From positions 27,670,672 through 27,734,671 of the forward strand of contig CM057152.1 in NCBI GenBank assembly GCA_029962745.1: 64,000 bases of DNA, written 5' to 3'. Within the stretch, counting starts at the first letter, position 1. Each line of letters opens with the position of its first letter. The position numbers and the translations under genes are program-made. Shown piece by piece: positions 39,301 to 47,470 of this stretch. This DNA comes from Echinometra lucunter. Its lineage: Eukaryota; Echinodermata; Echinoidea; Camarodonta; Echinometridae. Under the pieces are notes generated by a model. That model had not been told where the DNA came from. It saw only the letters and a list, made by a program, of their open reading frames with translations, and ran no database searches.

Positions 39301-42300
39301 AGACATTAGCCTAGGAGGAGGAGGAGGATTTGGTATTGGTGGAGGACTCGGTGGAGGAGGAGGAGGAGGAAGTGTAGATGTAGATGCCAATGTTGACAAA
39401 CCAGACATCAGCCTTGGAGGAGGAGGAGGAGGATTTGGTATTGGTGGAGGACTCAGTGGAGGTCTTGGTGGAGGAGGTGTAGACATAGATGCTGATGTTG
39501 ACAAACCAGACATCAGCTTTGGAGGAGGAGGAGGAGGAGGATTTGGTATTGGTGGAGGACTCGGTGGAGGTCTTGGTGGAGGAGGAGGAAATGTTGATGT
39601 AGATGCCAGTGTTGACAAACCAGACATCAGCATTGGAGGAGGAGGATTTGGTATTGGAGGACTCAGTGGAGGTCTTGGTGGAGGAGGAGGAAGTTTAGAT
39701 GTAGATGCCAATATTGACAAACCAGACATAAACCTGCGAGAAGGAGGCCTCGGTGGAAGTCTTGGCGGAGGAGGAGATGTAGATGCCAGTGTTGACAAAC
39801 CAGACATCAGCTTGGGAGGAGGAGGAGGAGGATTTGGAATAAGTGGAGGCATCGGTGGAAGTCTTGGCGGAGGAGGGGGAGATTTAGATGCTGGTGTTGA
39901 CAAACCAGACATTAGCTTGGGAGGAGGAGGATTTGGAATTGGAGGAGGCCTAAATGGAAATCTTGGTAGCATTGGAGGTGCAGATGTAGATGCCAGTGTT
40001 GACAAACCAGACATCAGCATAGAAGGTGGAGGAGGAGGATTTGGTATTGGTGGAGGACTCAGTGGAGGTCTTGGTGGAGGAGGAGGAAGTTTAGATGTAG
40101 ATACCAATGTTGACAAACCAGACATAAAGTTAGGAGGAGGAGGAATGGATGTTGATGCCAAGGTTGACAAACCAGACATCAGCCTAGGAGGAGGAGGATT
40201 TGGTATTGGTGGAGGACTTGGTGGAGGTCTTGGTGGAGGAGGTGTAGACATAGATGCCAATGTTGACAAACCAGACATCAGCCTAGGAGGAGGAGGAGGA
40301 TTTGGTGTTGGTGGAGGACTCAGTGGAGGTCTTGGTGGAGGAGGAGGAAGTGTAGGTCTAGATGCTAATGTTGACAAACCAGACATTAGCTTTGGAGGAG
40401 GAGGAGGAGGAGGAGGAGGAGCGTTAGGACTTGGAGGAGGACTTGGAAGAAGTATTGGTGGAGGTGAAATTGAAATTGGTGCCGAAGTTGACAAACCAGA
40501 TTTCAGTATTAAAGGAGGAAAAGGCATAGGAGGTGGAATTGGTGGAGACCTCAGTGGAAGCCTTGGTGGAGGAGTAGGTGCAGATGTAGATGTCAATGTT
40601 AATAAACCAGACATCAGCTTGGAAGGGGGAGGAGGAGGATTTGGAATTGGTGGAGGACTTGGCCGCAGTCTTGGCGGAGGAGGTGCAGATGTAGATGCCA
40701 ATGTTGACAAACCAGACATCAGCTTGGGAGGAGGAGGATTCGGAATTGGTGGAGGCCTCGGTGGAAGTCTTGGTGGAGGAGGAGGAGGAGATGTAGATGC
40801 CAGTGTTGACAAACCAGACATCAGCTTAGAAGGAGGAGGAGGAGGATTCGGAATTAGTGGAAGTCTTGGTGGAGGAGTAGGAGATGTAGATGCCAGCATT
40901 GACAAACCAGGCATCAGCTTGGGAGGAGGAGGAGGATTTGGAATTGGAGGAGGCCTCAGTGGAAGTCTTGGGGGTGAAGGTGCAGACGTAGATGCAAATG
41001 TTGACAAACCAGACATCAACCTAGGAGGAGGAGGATTTGAAATTGGTGGAGGCCTCACTGGAAGCCTTGGAGGAGGGGAAGCTGTAGACATAGGTGCCAG
41101 TGTTGACAAACGTGACACCACCCTGGCAGGAGAAATTGGAGGAGGAATGGATGTTGCTGCTGATGTTGGAAAGCCAGATTTCAGCATAGGTGGACAAGGG
41201 GCCATTGGGGGAGGAACAGATGTAGATCTGGGTGGCTTAGGAGGTGGAATCAGTGGAAGTATTGGCAGTGGCACCTTTGGCATTGGTGGCGGTGATGCAG
41301 ATGGAAAGGGTGATGTGCAGTTGGGCTTAGGTGCCAATGTTAGTAGTGGTGGTGACTTATCTTCCAACATTCCTTCTGCATCCCTTGGTGGTGGTGGAGC
41401 CGTAGATGCAGGTATCGCAGCAGGTGGTGATGGAGGTGCTGGTATTAATGTAGATATGCCTGAGGGTGGTGTTAGCATTGGAGGAAGCCTTGGTATAAGC
41501 GGGGAAAAGAAGAAGAAAAAGAAGAAGGGCAAGAAAGATAGGGGCGAGAAAAAAGAGAAGAAAGACAAAAAAGAGAAGAAATCTGGATTCAGTTTACTTG
41601 GAGCTATTGGAATAGGTGATGGATCTGGAAGCTCCTCAACTTCAACCTCGTCTTCTTCCTCTGATTCGGAAGATGGTTTCTTCTCTAAAGTCAAGAGTGC
41701 AATCGGTATCTCCTCAGACTCTGATAAAGATGAAAACCCAAACTCAAATAATAATAATAGCAATGTACTAAACGTTAACAACAACAATTCAGATGATATT
41801 GAAGTACAAGAGAATCACAACAATAATGCTAATGATGACGAGGTAGCTGGAGCTGCTGGAACAAGTCCTTCCCATTTGAAGTCTGAAGGGAAACATAAGA
41901 AAGAATCCAGTGACAAGGTCAAGAGGAAAGGTCTTGGCAAATTGTTTGGAGGCAAGAGGAAGACGCGCGATGTCATGCTGGAAATTCCAGCTGAAGCTAC
42001 AGATGGGAGACCCAGTGACGAACAGCGCAAGCCTTTATCAGAACTTCAGAGCAGCACAGATGCACCACTATCCCAACAAGCCACAGTACCCTCACAGTAC
42101 TCCAGAGCAGAATTTCTTCCAAGCTCACCAAAAGTAGCAGCAACAGCAGTAGAAGTAGAAGCACCAAAGAGCAAAAATAAGAAGAGGAGAGCACCCCTAC
42201 CTCCATCAGAGAGACCAGCTTCAATATCACGTGATTCCATCTCAGAAGGTTCTTGGCCATCAACAACATCACTCGAGTCTATGCCAACATCAGCATCAAA

Positions 42301-45300
42301 GACGACACTATCTCAAGCCTCACTGCCACAGGAGAGCAAGATTCCTAGGAGAGAGTCACCAGCAACAGAAAAAGTCACGGTAAGTTCAGCTAGTGGTGAA
42401 GTTTCATGTGAGCACCCTCAGTCTGCACAACCCTCCCCTTTGAATGCAAATGCACTTGTGTTGTCTGTCGAGTCTCGACCAGATTTATGTCCCCCTTCCT
42501 CATCATCACCCATTGTGAGAGTTGGTGGTGGTGAAGAAAGCGTGCATGATGAAAATATGCATGAAATATATGAAGTTGTGAAGAGCATGCCACTCCCATA
42601 TGGTGCGCCACCCCCTAAACCAAAACGTGTTAATGCCTTTCCTGATCCAATTGACCTTGATGAAACCGTTCCTGCTGTGTGTGATGTGCTTATTAACCAA
42701 TCTGTTGCAGTGCATGAGTCCTTGCCTAGTCAGTGTAGTGAAGAAGTAGATGTTGCTACTGCAGTGGATGAACCTGATGCAGTTTTACATAGGGATCAAT
42801 CTCTAAAAATGGGAAAAAGACTTAAATTGGAATCGAAGAAATGGCAGTCTGAATCATCACGTGACTCCCTCCTTGGAGAAATATTGCATGAATATACCAT
42901 TGGTAATATTCCTTTAGATGATAATTCCAGTGTTTCATCACCAACAGACAATTTTCAAAGTATGGAATCTTCAGAAGGTGCAACATCTGATGGAACTGGG
43001 GTAGTCATTATGGAGAATGTCAGAAAAGATGAAGTCATGGCTCCAACAAGAGACGAGCCTAGAGACAAGCATGTGAAGCAAGAGAATGTAGATAGCAGCA
43101 TTGACACTGGAAGTGTGACTGAATTTTCTAGACAAGAAGTGTCGTTTCCAATGGAAACACATGAGACTGGCAAACAACACGAATCGGGACAGGACGAAGA
43201 GAAACCTTATGTTCGAAGAAAGTCAATATCATTGAAAGATATTGGCCAAAGTGGATCTGGTATATCTCTAGCCCTCCACATGGCCAGAGGTGCTGCAGTA
43301 CTAAAACGTGACCGCTCTGCTGATAACAGAAGAATGCTACGAGAAGGACTGTCTCACTTAATGGGGGCTCCCATTGATACAGGTGGTCACAAGCAGGAGG
43401 CTCAAAGTGATCAAGTTGAATCCAAAGTTGAGAGTGCACAGACTGAGGATGACATGAAAATTGAGAATGTACAAACTGTACATGAAAATGGTGAATTCTT
43501 GGAAGCTAGCATGGAAGTGGAAGTTGAAACTTCAGTTCATTCAAAAACTGAAAGCATCATTGAAAACATGGAAGCGGAAGAGGTAATGAACACCGAAGAT
43601 CAGCATGCAGACATGACTGTACCAGCAATACAAGACAACAGTATGCAAGCAAGCAATACCCTGTTGAGTGAAATGGACCTAATTGCACCGTACACTACAG
43701 ATGTAGACACTAAACCCACCATTGTCTTTTCAAGTAAAATGGACTTACTTACACCAGAAGCACAAGATGTTGATACCAAGCCAAGCAATACCATGCCAAG
43801 TAAAGTGGAGAAAAATGCATCTTGTTTCATCAGTGCAAGTAGCTCTCCAGTTGCCATTTCAGACATTAAAAGTAAGAAAGGTGAAGATGATAGAGAAGCA
43901 AAAGGGACTACTGGAACCAGTTCTGAGACATCAACTTCATCAACAGAGAGACAGAGTGGATGGGATGTTCTTAGAAACAAATATAGTAGAGGCTCATCAC
44001 AGAGTAGATTGAATCTATCTCAAGAGCAGACAAGCAAAGGAAAGCCTCTCACACAGGACCAGAGGGAGTTGGCAAAGCTTGCCAGTCGCAGTATGGTTCG
44101 GAGCACTCTCAATATGTTTGGACAAGAAAAAGTGCAGCTCGAGGATGGCTCCTTGAGCAGAACAAAGAAAGCATCTCTGAAAGCAAAACCTGATAACTCT
44201 CCAGTAGCTTCCAAAGATAAAGTTGAAGAGAGGCCTAAGCAGCTGACTACTCCAAACAAGTCCACAGGTGCTGAGGATGTTAAAAATCCATGGAGGGATG
44301 TACTTAAAAAGAGAACTTCGGTAGAGGCCATGAAATCTGAGAATGACTCTGCTAAAAAAGATGAAGCTAAATCTGATGTTTGGTGGAAAGATTCACTGAT
44401 CAAGCGGAAACCCATTGAAACTACTGATGAGAAGTCTTCAAAGCCTGTTTCACAAACTGAAAAAAGACAAGTGGGAGAAAAGGCGCATGCGCCCTGGAAA
44501 GATGTCAAGCTTAAAACTTCTTCAGAAAGAAAAATGAAAGTGGACAATAGCAGTGACAAAACACAAGCACCATCACCTTCCACGATTGTTCCATGGAAGG
44601 AGGCTTTGAAGAAGAAAAAGATGGAAGCTCAAGAAAAGAAGAAAGTGGTAGAGTCTAAACCAAAAAAAGTGGAAGATGATCAAGAAGAGGAACGTTTTAA
44701 CTTGATTATGCAGGCAAGGAAAAATATCAGACGATTGTCGAGAAATCCTGCCGATACAGGTACTGGGTCTGTGCAAGTGTCCAATAGTGGAGATGTTCCA
44801 ACATCTGCTCCTTCACCAAAAGTCATAAATGTTGAATCTGAAACTGGGGGTCAGGATAAAATGAAAAGTGATGGAGATGAAAGAACAATAATGGCAGAGA
44901 TAGTGCAAACAACTGAAGTAGTTTCAAGTCAAGATTTCACTGATAACCAGAAAAGTCAACTGCAAAAGACACAAATGACTGAGGAAGAACTGTTGCTAGA
45001 CACTGTTGAAATTTTGTCGGATCAGTCTACAGATGATACCAAGGAGATGTTACAAAATATGAGGCAAAAATCTAGCGGGTCAGATGAAGAAAAAAAGAAA
45101 CCTGATGAGTCGTATCACCTAAGTCGGTACCGGGAAATCCACCAGCGAACAAAGAGTATTCTGTCAGTGATAAGAGCTCAGAACTCCTTGGTGGAGGCCA
45201 GATCAAGTTCAGCCCAACTTTCACCACAGTCTGCACCAAAACCTGGAGATGACTCCACCATAACCCTGAGGGAATCGGAGGCTAGAGCAAGATTGAGGGA

Positions 45301-46369
45301 AAAGAGACGTAAAGCAAGATCTAGTCCAAACATAGACTTTGATTGGACAGCTGTCCGTAATATGATTAATGAAAGTGATCGCACAGGGGAGGATACTGAT
45401 GCTACACTAACAGATGCCTCAACAATAGATATTCCATGGAATATGTCACCCAGTCTGGCAAATCAAGCAAGGATGATGCGAAAACAGAAGAAAAAGTCAT
45501 ATGGAGCAAGGAGAGGCGTCTTTCCACTCAGCTCTACAGATGATTTTTCAGACAAGGACAGTTCATCTGAAAATGACATGTCTGATGTATCAACAACAAC
45601 AGTGATTAATAGAATGGATTCTGGGTTTTCTGATATCTCTTCATCTGTGGAACCCGATGCACTTATTTCAAGTAACAGACCTGCCCCTTGGAAGCATGGA
45701 AATACAAGTGCAGCAAGCCTGGAAGAAAGACTGTTCGGGAAGGTTAATGTTAAAAGCAAAGCATTTGTGCCAGAGAGCAGAGTCGGTAGAACTGCATCAT
45801 TCAAGGAATCATCGGGTTTATCAAGCTCAATGTCCAACCTTGCTACCCAGCCTTCAGCCAGTGACGAGTCCCTGCCAGATGATGTCAAAGAATTCATGGC
45901 TATGGACAAGATGGATCTCCAGAAACTACTCCTGCAGCAGCAGCAAGAAATGAGGCTCCTGAGGCAGCAAATGCAGGCAGTACAACTCCAAGCAGTCCAA
46001 ACAACCACAAACCTTACAACTGCTACCTCAAGTGTCCCCTCACAACAACCCTCGGTCCCTTCTCAACCCCCTGTGGCAGGCTTACCATACATGTTCACAC
46101 ACCCTAGCATGGTTATTGCCCCTACCACCTCTAGCATGGTCCCACCTGTCCAACAACCCATGTTCTATGTCCACCCCCGTATGCCTCCCCAAAGTGTGCA
46201 ACTCTCTGGAATGTATCCTGTGGGCAATTATCAGCCTTATCCTACTGTACCTTTCCCTATGCAGGGCCATCCTATGACCCAAGCCATGTCCGGAGGAATG
46301 CAGACGGTACCAGTCCAACCAACAACAACCATCTCATCGGGCACACCAGAGCAAAGGCTAAGTGAATGA
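3623..46369 (+). CDS. AHNAK-like giant repeat scaffold protein (whole gene, four coding exons)
   Basis: Exons are 3623-3963, 19373-19468, 23711-23802 and 26615-46369, joined by GT-AG introns of phase 1, 1 and 0. With one base removed from the G6 at 3709-3714, one removed from the A6 at 27058-27063 and one T restored near 31729, the exons total 20,283 nt, about 6,760 codons plus TGA. The product is built of GPDVD/KGPK, DVDVDAD and KGGFGFG-type repeats. These resemble the central repeats of vertebrate AHNAK and AHNAK2 (about 5,800-5,900 aa), which are also encoded in one enormous exon. In vertebrates AHNAK is a cytoskeleton-, membrane- and channel-associated scaffold. A similar role here is inference. 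Unlike AHNAK there is no visible N-terminal PDZ domain. Instead the start is MGNKAS-type (myristoylation) followed by a basic Ser/Phe patch. Orthology is likely at the level of repeat style but unproven. Confidence 0.85.
3709..3714 (+). other. G6 homopolymer with probable 1-bp insertion
   Basis: Six G here put the frame from ATG 3623 into a stop (TAA near 3761). Five G would join it to the basic segment and the spliced downstream exons. A homopolymer miscall or an individual null allele are the obvious explanations. Confidence 0.55.
6430..6460. repeat. small GC hairpin
   Basis: CCCCTCCCCC and its near complement GGGAGGGGGCG are separated by about 3 bases, giving a stem of about 8 bp. The loop is too small and isolated to call an RNA gene. 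Confidence 0.35.
7689..7722. repeat. poly-T then poly-G run
   Basis: About 16 T are followed at once by about 12 G. It is simple sequence, one of several poly-G tracts in this intron, and prone to length errors in assembly. Confidence 0.85.
8794..9055. mobile_element. 262-bp foldback element with 45-bp GC-rich terminal inverted repeats
   Basis: The left arm 8794-8838 and the right arm 9011-9055 are inverted copies matching at 43 of 45 positions by eye. Each begins CCCACTT at the outer end and contains two direct copies of ACCGAAGGCCCGCGA, so the arm is itself an internal duplication. The interior of about 170 bp is A+T-rich with no transposase. No clear target-site duplication is visible. 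Best described as a recent non-autonomous MITE or foldback element. Open frames across it are products of the inverted repeat. Confidence 0.75.
9274..9706. repeat. pair of diverged direct repeats
   Basis: A block of about 70 bp containing AAGTGTCCTTAAGCGACCTC, then GTGTCC..GTGACCTTT, occurs near 9280-9345. It recurs near 9645-9705 as AAGTGTCCTTACGCGACCTC, then GTGTCC..GTGACCTTT. The copies share order and spacing but have diverged. They may be remnants of one tandem or dispersed repeat. Confidence 0.5.
11951..12023. repeat. GTCGTCCGTCC microsatellite
   Basis: About six copies of an 11-bp unit GTCGTCCGTCC, equivalent to degenerate (ACGG)n on the other strand. It sits at the left side of the tandem core of the pearl-like element. 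Confidence 0.85.
12030..13370. repeat. 157-bp tandem array with DR1 (AGGTCA-A-AGGTCA) in each unit
   Basis: The motif AGGTCAAAGGTCA starts at 12137, 12294, 12451, 12608, 12765 and 12922, exactly 157 bp apart each time. Degenerate versions (AGGTGAAAGGTCA) lie at 13086 and 13302. Each unit also carries a GAGGTCA half-site 5' and usually an AGGTCA half-site 3' of the pair. AGGTCA repeats spaced by one base are the DR1 element bound by RXR, HNF4, PPAR and COUP-type nuclear receptors. Binding in this organism is inference. The last two units are degenerate. Confidence 0.85.
14156..14173. repeat. poly-C run
   Basis: A C-rich run of about 16 bases, simple sequence. Comparable G runs lie near 10928-10942, 11006-11023, 11426-11439, 15309-15321, 15841-15851 and 18360-18375. 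Confidence 0.8.
18271..18302. repeat. (GT)16 microsatellite
   Basis: An uninterrupted GT dinucleotide repeat in intron 1. Confidence 0.9.
19373..19468 (+). CDS. giant gene exon 2
   Basis: 96-nt internal exon. Acceptor TTTCTGCAG|GCGCC, donor GCAA|GTAAGT. It enters in phase 1, completing Gly with the last base of exon 1, and leaves in phase 1. It encodes about 32 residues: a Gly/Ala/Ser stretch (GAGASARGGG) then an acidic tail (VDELAQAQPDLDTDA). No domain is known to me. The frame fits both neighbouring exons and the composition matches the gene, which supports it despite its small size. Confidence 0.7.
19469..23710 (+). other. intron 2 of the giant gene
   Basis: A 4.2-kb phase-1 intron, GTAAGT to TACTTGTAG, A+T-rich with no supported gene. 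It contains a large foldback element at 22302-22828 and a small direct repeat (ATCACAAAAG.TCTGTTC twice, near 23459-23500). Confidence 0.7.
22302..22828. mobile_element. 527-bp foldback (MITE-like) element
   Basis: The left end (AAGGAAATCAACACCCTC, then TTTTTAAATCAAAGCTAAG) matches the reverse complement of the right end (AAGGAAACTAACACCCTC, then TTTTTAAATCAAAGCTAAG). Similarity between the arms continues inwards to the AGCTATTG and GTGG(A/C)CAACTCT blocks, so the arms are near 180 bp. TA lies at both borders, which would suit a Tc1/mariner-type target, but this is inference. No coding capacity. Confidence 0.7.
23711..23802 (+). CDS. giant gene exon 3
   Basis: 92-nt exon. Acceptor CTACTTGTAG|GTGCC, donor TCGGG|GTAGGT. 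It enters phase 1 (AGT Ser across the junction) and leaves phase 0. It encodes about 31 residues, SAGMSVEGSVGGG then LPSASVGIGLPSASFSVG. The LPSxxVxIGLPS pattern recurs in exon 4 (DLPSGGVDV-type repeats), which ties it to the gene. Confidence 0.7.
23839..24152. mobile_element. 314-bp MITE-like element with 20-bp inverted ends
   Basis: GTCGTGGGCTTTCATGGGGA at 23839-23858 is the reverse complement of 24133-24152 with one mismatch. The interior has no coding potential. It begins 36 bp after the exon 3 donor and ends one base before the next foldback element. Confidence 0.7.
24154..24437. mobile_element. 284-bp foldback element with 63-bp arms and a 21-bp internal tandem repeat
   Basis: Arms 24154-24216 and 24375-24437 match at about 60 of 63 positions. 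Outer end ATGGTGGCCCTGAAGTACGC. The centre (24228-24331) is five copies of a 21-bp unit, roughly GC(A/G)AA(A/G)TTCATGACC-N-GGGAT. The near-identical arms indicate recent formation. Confidence 0.75.
25561..25604. repeat. 22-bp tandem duplication
   Basis: Two perfect adjacent copies of a 22-bp unit beginning GGGTAGTCCAGTATGCC. Confidence 0.85.
25861..26062. mobile_element. 202-bp imperfect foldback element
   Basis: The left end (TTTAGGTCCAATTCACA, then GAGGTTTATATTTAAACC) matches the reverse complement of the right end (AAAGGCCTAAATTCACAGAGG, then TTTAT) with several mismatches. The left arm contains the self-complementary GGTTTAAACC-like core. MITE-like, older than the elements at 23839-24437. 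Confidence 0.5.
26615..46369 (+). CDS. giant gene exon 4: 19.75-kb terminal coding exon
   Basis: Acceptor TTATTCTATAG|GGGAATGG, phase 0. The exon runs to TGA at 46367-46369. Two 1-bp indels interrupt it: an extra A at 27058-27063 and a missing T near 31729. With both corrected it is one frame of 6,584 codons plus stop, residues 177-6760. Order: mixed DVDV/LPSGG repeats (about residues 177-1500), a homogeneous 363-bp array (30639-34130), further KGPD/GFGFG blocks, a DKPDIS/Gly array (38561-41190), then about 1,600 non-repetitive residues. Codon choice is heavily GGA/GAT/AAA, making the coding strand strongly purine-rich. The scale and the repeat-in-one-exon layout parallel AHNAK. Confidence 0.85.
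26965..27005 (+). other. first Ser/Asp acidic cluster
   Basis: Encodes DSSSSDSSDDEGEG directly after a polybasic stretch (KPQRKRKRPGFFARLGFGG). The Ser residues have acidic residues at +3, so they are candidate CK2 sites by pattern. This is the first of five copies of the same basic / GFxFG / acidic-Ser arrangement in the protein. Confidence 0.6.
27058..27063 (+). other. A6 homopolymer with probable 1-bp insertion
   Basis: The frame from 26615 ends at TGA 27071-27073 because of six A. With five A it reads GDAKMDIDVPHAG straight into the long frame beginning 27051. Repeat-like contexts elsewhere (for example near 29061, NAKMDVD) have the shorter run. Confidence 0.75.
30639..34130 (+). repeat. 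363-bp protein-coding tandem array
   Basis: Each unit opens with MPK(I/F)HGPSFGFGG. Unit starts: 30639, 31002, 31374, 31745, 32105, 32504, 32867, 33230, 33593 and 33980, with a shorter relative from 30342. Spacings: 363, 372, 371, 360, 399, 363, 363, 363 and 387 bp. Order within a unit: MPKIHGPSFGFGG, KGDVDVDADVDIAKPDVDV, KTGKPDIEGG, (GGGI)n, DIDARGPDADLSIEGPDAKL, KGPKVEGDISGPDLDV, SGDGKKKSKGGFGFGLK. Length differences come mainly from whole 12-bp GGAGGAATTGGA copies, plus one Lys codon. Synonymous sites are nearly identical between units, so the array is recent or homogenised. Confidence 0.9.
31721..31742 (+). other. probable 1-bp deletion inside the 363-bp array
   Basis: The text reads GGAGGATTGGATTTGGATTG where every sister unit has GGAGGATTTGGATTTGG. 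The missing T makes GGLDLD-stop at 31742. The frame is open again from 31739. It also explains the odd 371-bp unit. Error or allele; no sign of programmed frameshifting. Confidence 0.8.
34948..35005 (+). other. second Ser/Asp acidic cluster
   Basis: Encodes QTSSSSSSDSSSSSDEEGG, preceded by GKKKKRKSKKFGFGGFKFG and followed by RKGFGFGFKGPK. Same basic / GFGFG / acidic-Ser order as at 26965. Confidence 0.6.
38299..38430 (+). other. poly-Ser and poly-Lys block
   Basis: Encodes KSKKDG, thirteen Ser, DSSDSEG, then a run of mostly Lys/Glu, and returns to GFGFGFGFGG. Low-complexity, highly charged and likely disordered. Candidate CK2 and nuclear-localisation-like sequence by pattern only. Confidence 0.6.
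38561..41190 (+). repeat. DKPDIS/Gly-rich coding array, about 27 units
   Basis: About 27 units of 18-39 residues each begin DKPDIS(L/F/I), then Gly4-9, FGIGGGL(S/G)GGLGGGG and a linker (V/A)D(I/V)DA(N/S)V. At DNA level it is dominated by (GGA)n, whose copy number sets unit length. Distinct in sequence from the 363-bp array and more diverged between units. The structure is unknown; it is Gly-rich with a regularly spaced acidic-Lys-Pro motif. Confidence 0.9.
41500..46369 (+). other. non-repetitive C-terminal region of the giant protein
   Basis: About 1,620 residues of Ser/Thr/Glu/Lys-rich, probably disordered sequence. Visible items in order: a Lys-rich block and fifth acidic-Ser cluster (about 41503-41740); an Asn-rich stretch (41740-41840); KGLGKLFGGKRK; a class I SH3-type motif RRAPLPP (near 42190); HEIYEVV, then a class II SH3-type PPPKPKR (42607-42630); RRKSISLKDIG; spaced Trp motifs (43950-44625); DSGFSDIS (near 45618), a DSG-type phosphodegron look-alike; and a heptad-like Gln/Leu segment (near 45890-46000) that could form a short coiled coil, followed by a Pro/Gln/Met-rich tail. 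All roles are inferred from motif pattern. Confidence 0.6.
43950..44625 (+). other. repeated Trp-basic short motifs
   Basis: SGWDVLRNKYS (about 43957), NPWRDVLKKR (about 44287), VWWKDSLIKRK (about 44377), APWKDVKLK (about 44490) and VPWKEALKKKK (about 44586) share W-(K/R)-(D/E)-x-(L/K)-basic. The last four lie about 90-115 nt apart inside otherwise charged, disordered-looking sequence. Spacing and conserved Trp suggest repeated docking sites. The partner is unknown. Confidence 0.55.
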
Positions 46370-47470
46370 GGGCAACCAGTGGCAACCACTCATTGGCTAG
46401 ATGCTCCGTACCGAAGACTGAACCCCAAGAAAAGTCGCATTAAATTCTGTACAGCTGTTTTATATGAAAAATATATGTAAGTTTCTATGTCTATATAAGT
46501 TTGTTTTCACATGTTGAAACCTCTTGTTCTAAGTAGCTATTTCAGTTGTACTAGAATATTGTTAAATGATATGAGTTGTGATAAGATTTTAACAAATGGG
46601 GCATTGTCTTGACCTTAACCTTTCACTATTAGCGCATAAAGGAATTTGAAAGCTATGGCAAAATATTGGTATTTGGGGGACTTTTGTTAACAGCATAGGA
46701 CCAATAATTGTAATAAAATGTAGTAAGGCTTGGATCTACGATTACAAAGCTAGGAAAATTATGGTCAAATTAGTGAATACTTATAGTTCATCAACTGCTA
46801 CTTCATGGTGATTTACATTCTAATCATTTGTATTTCTTTTAAGGATCCATGCTATTTGTATAAAATTTGGCGAATTGCGGAAGTTAAGTGGACAGTTTTT
46901 GTTCCATTTTTCAAAGTTTTATTGGCCTGTCTTGTCGTTTCATTTTAGAAAATAAGGTAATTTGCAAACTTTTAGTCATTTCAGCATACAGTATAGCAAA
47001 TATACCGTTTCTATACAGGATAGTCCACATTGCAGAGTAAATACTTGATTTACAGCTTTCTCACCCCTTTCCCTGTAAAAGGATAGATTTTCATATGATT
47101 TCTACTCTATAGCACAACTTGACTACCATGTAAACTGAATTGTGTCTTAATGGAGGTATTTTTTTCTCCCATGCATGACCTTTCCTGTCTGATACCAGAC
47201 TTGTTTTTACCAATATCTGCTCCAGAAGTGAAATTCATGTCAACCCTAGTCTTCATTACAATGGAGTTTGCTCATTGTTACAATCCCCTTTTTATAAGTC
47301 TTTCAAAACTGTGGCATTGATTGTGCTACAAAAACGTCCACCAAACAGAGAATACAGAAGAAAATTTATTCTAAAGTGTCCAGTTATTAATTAATTCCAC
47401 CTACAAAACCATGAATATAGGGGAAGGGGTGTGAATTTTATCTATTTGTAATAAATCTCTTTGAGAACCT
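46370..47470 (+). other. probable 3' UTR of the giant gene
   Basis: A+T-rich, no coding signal. Candidate AATAAA poly(A) signals are at 46712-46717 and 47450-47455. Which is used, or whether a later one is, cannot be told from sequence alone. Confidence 0.45.
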
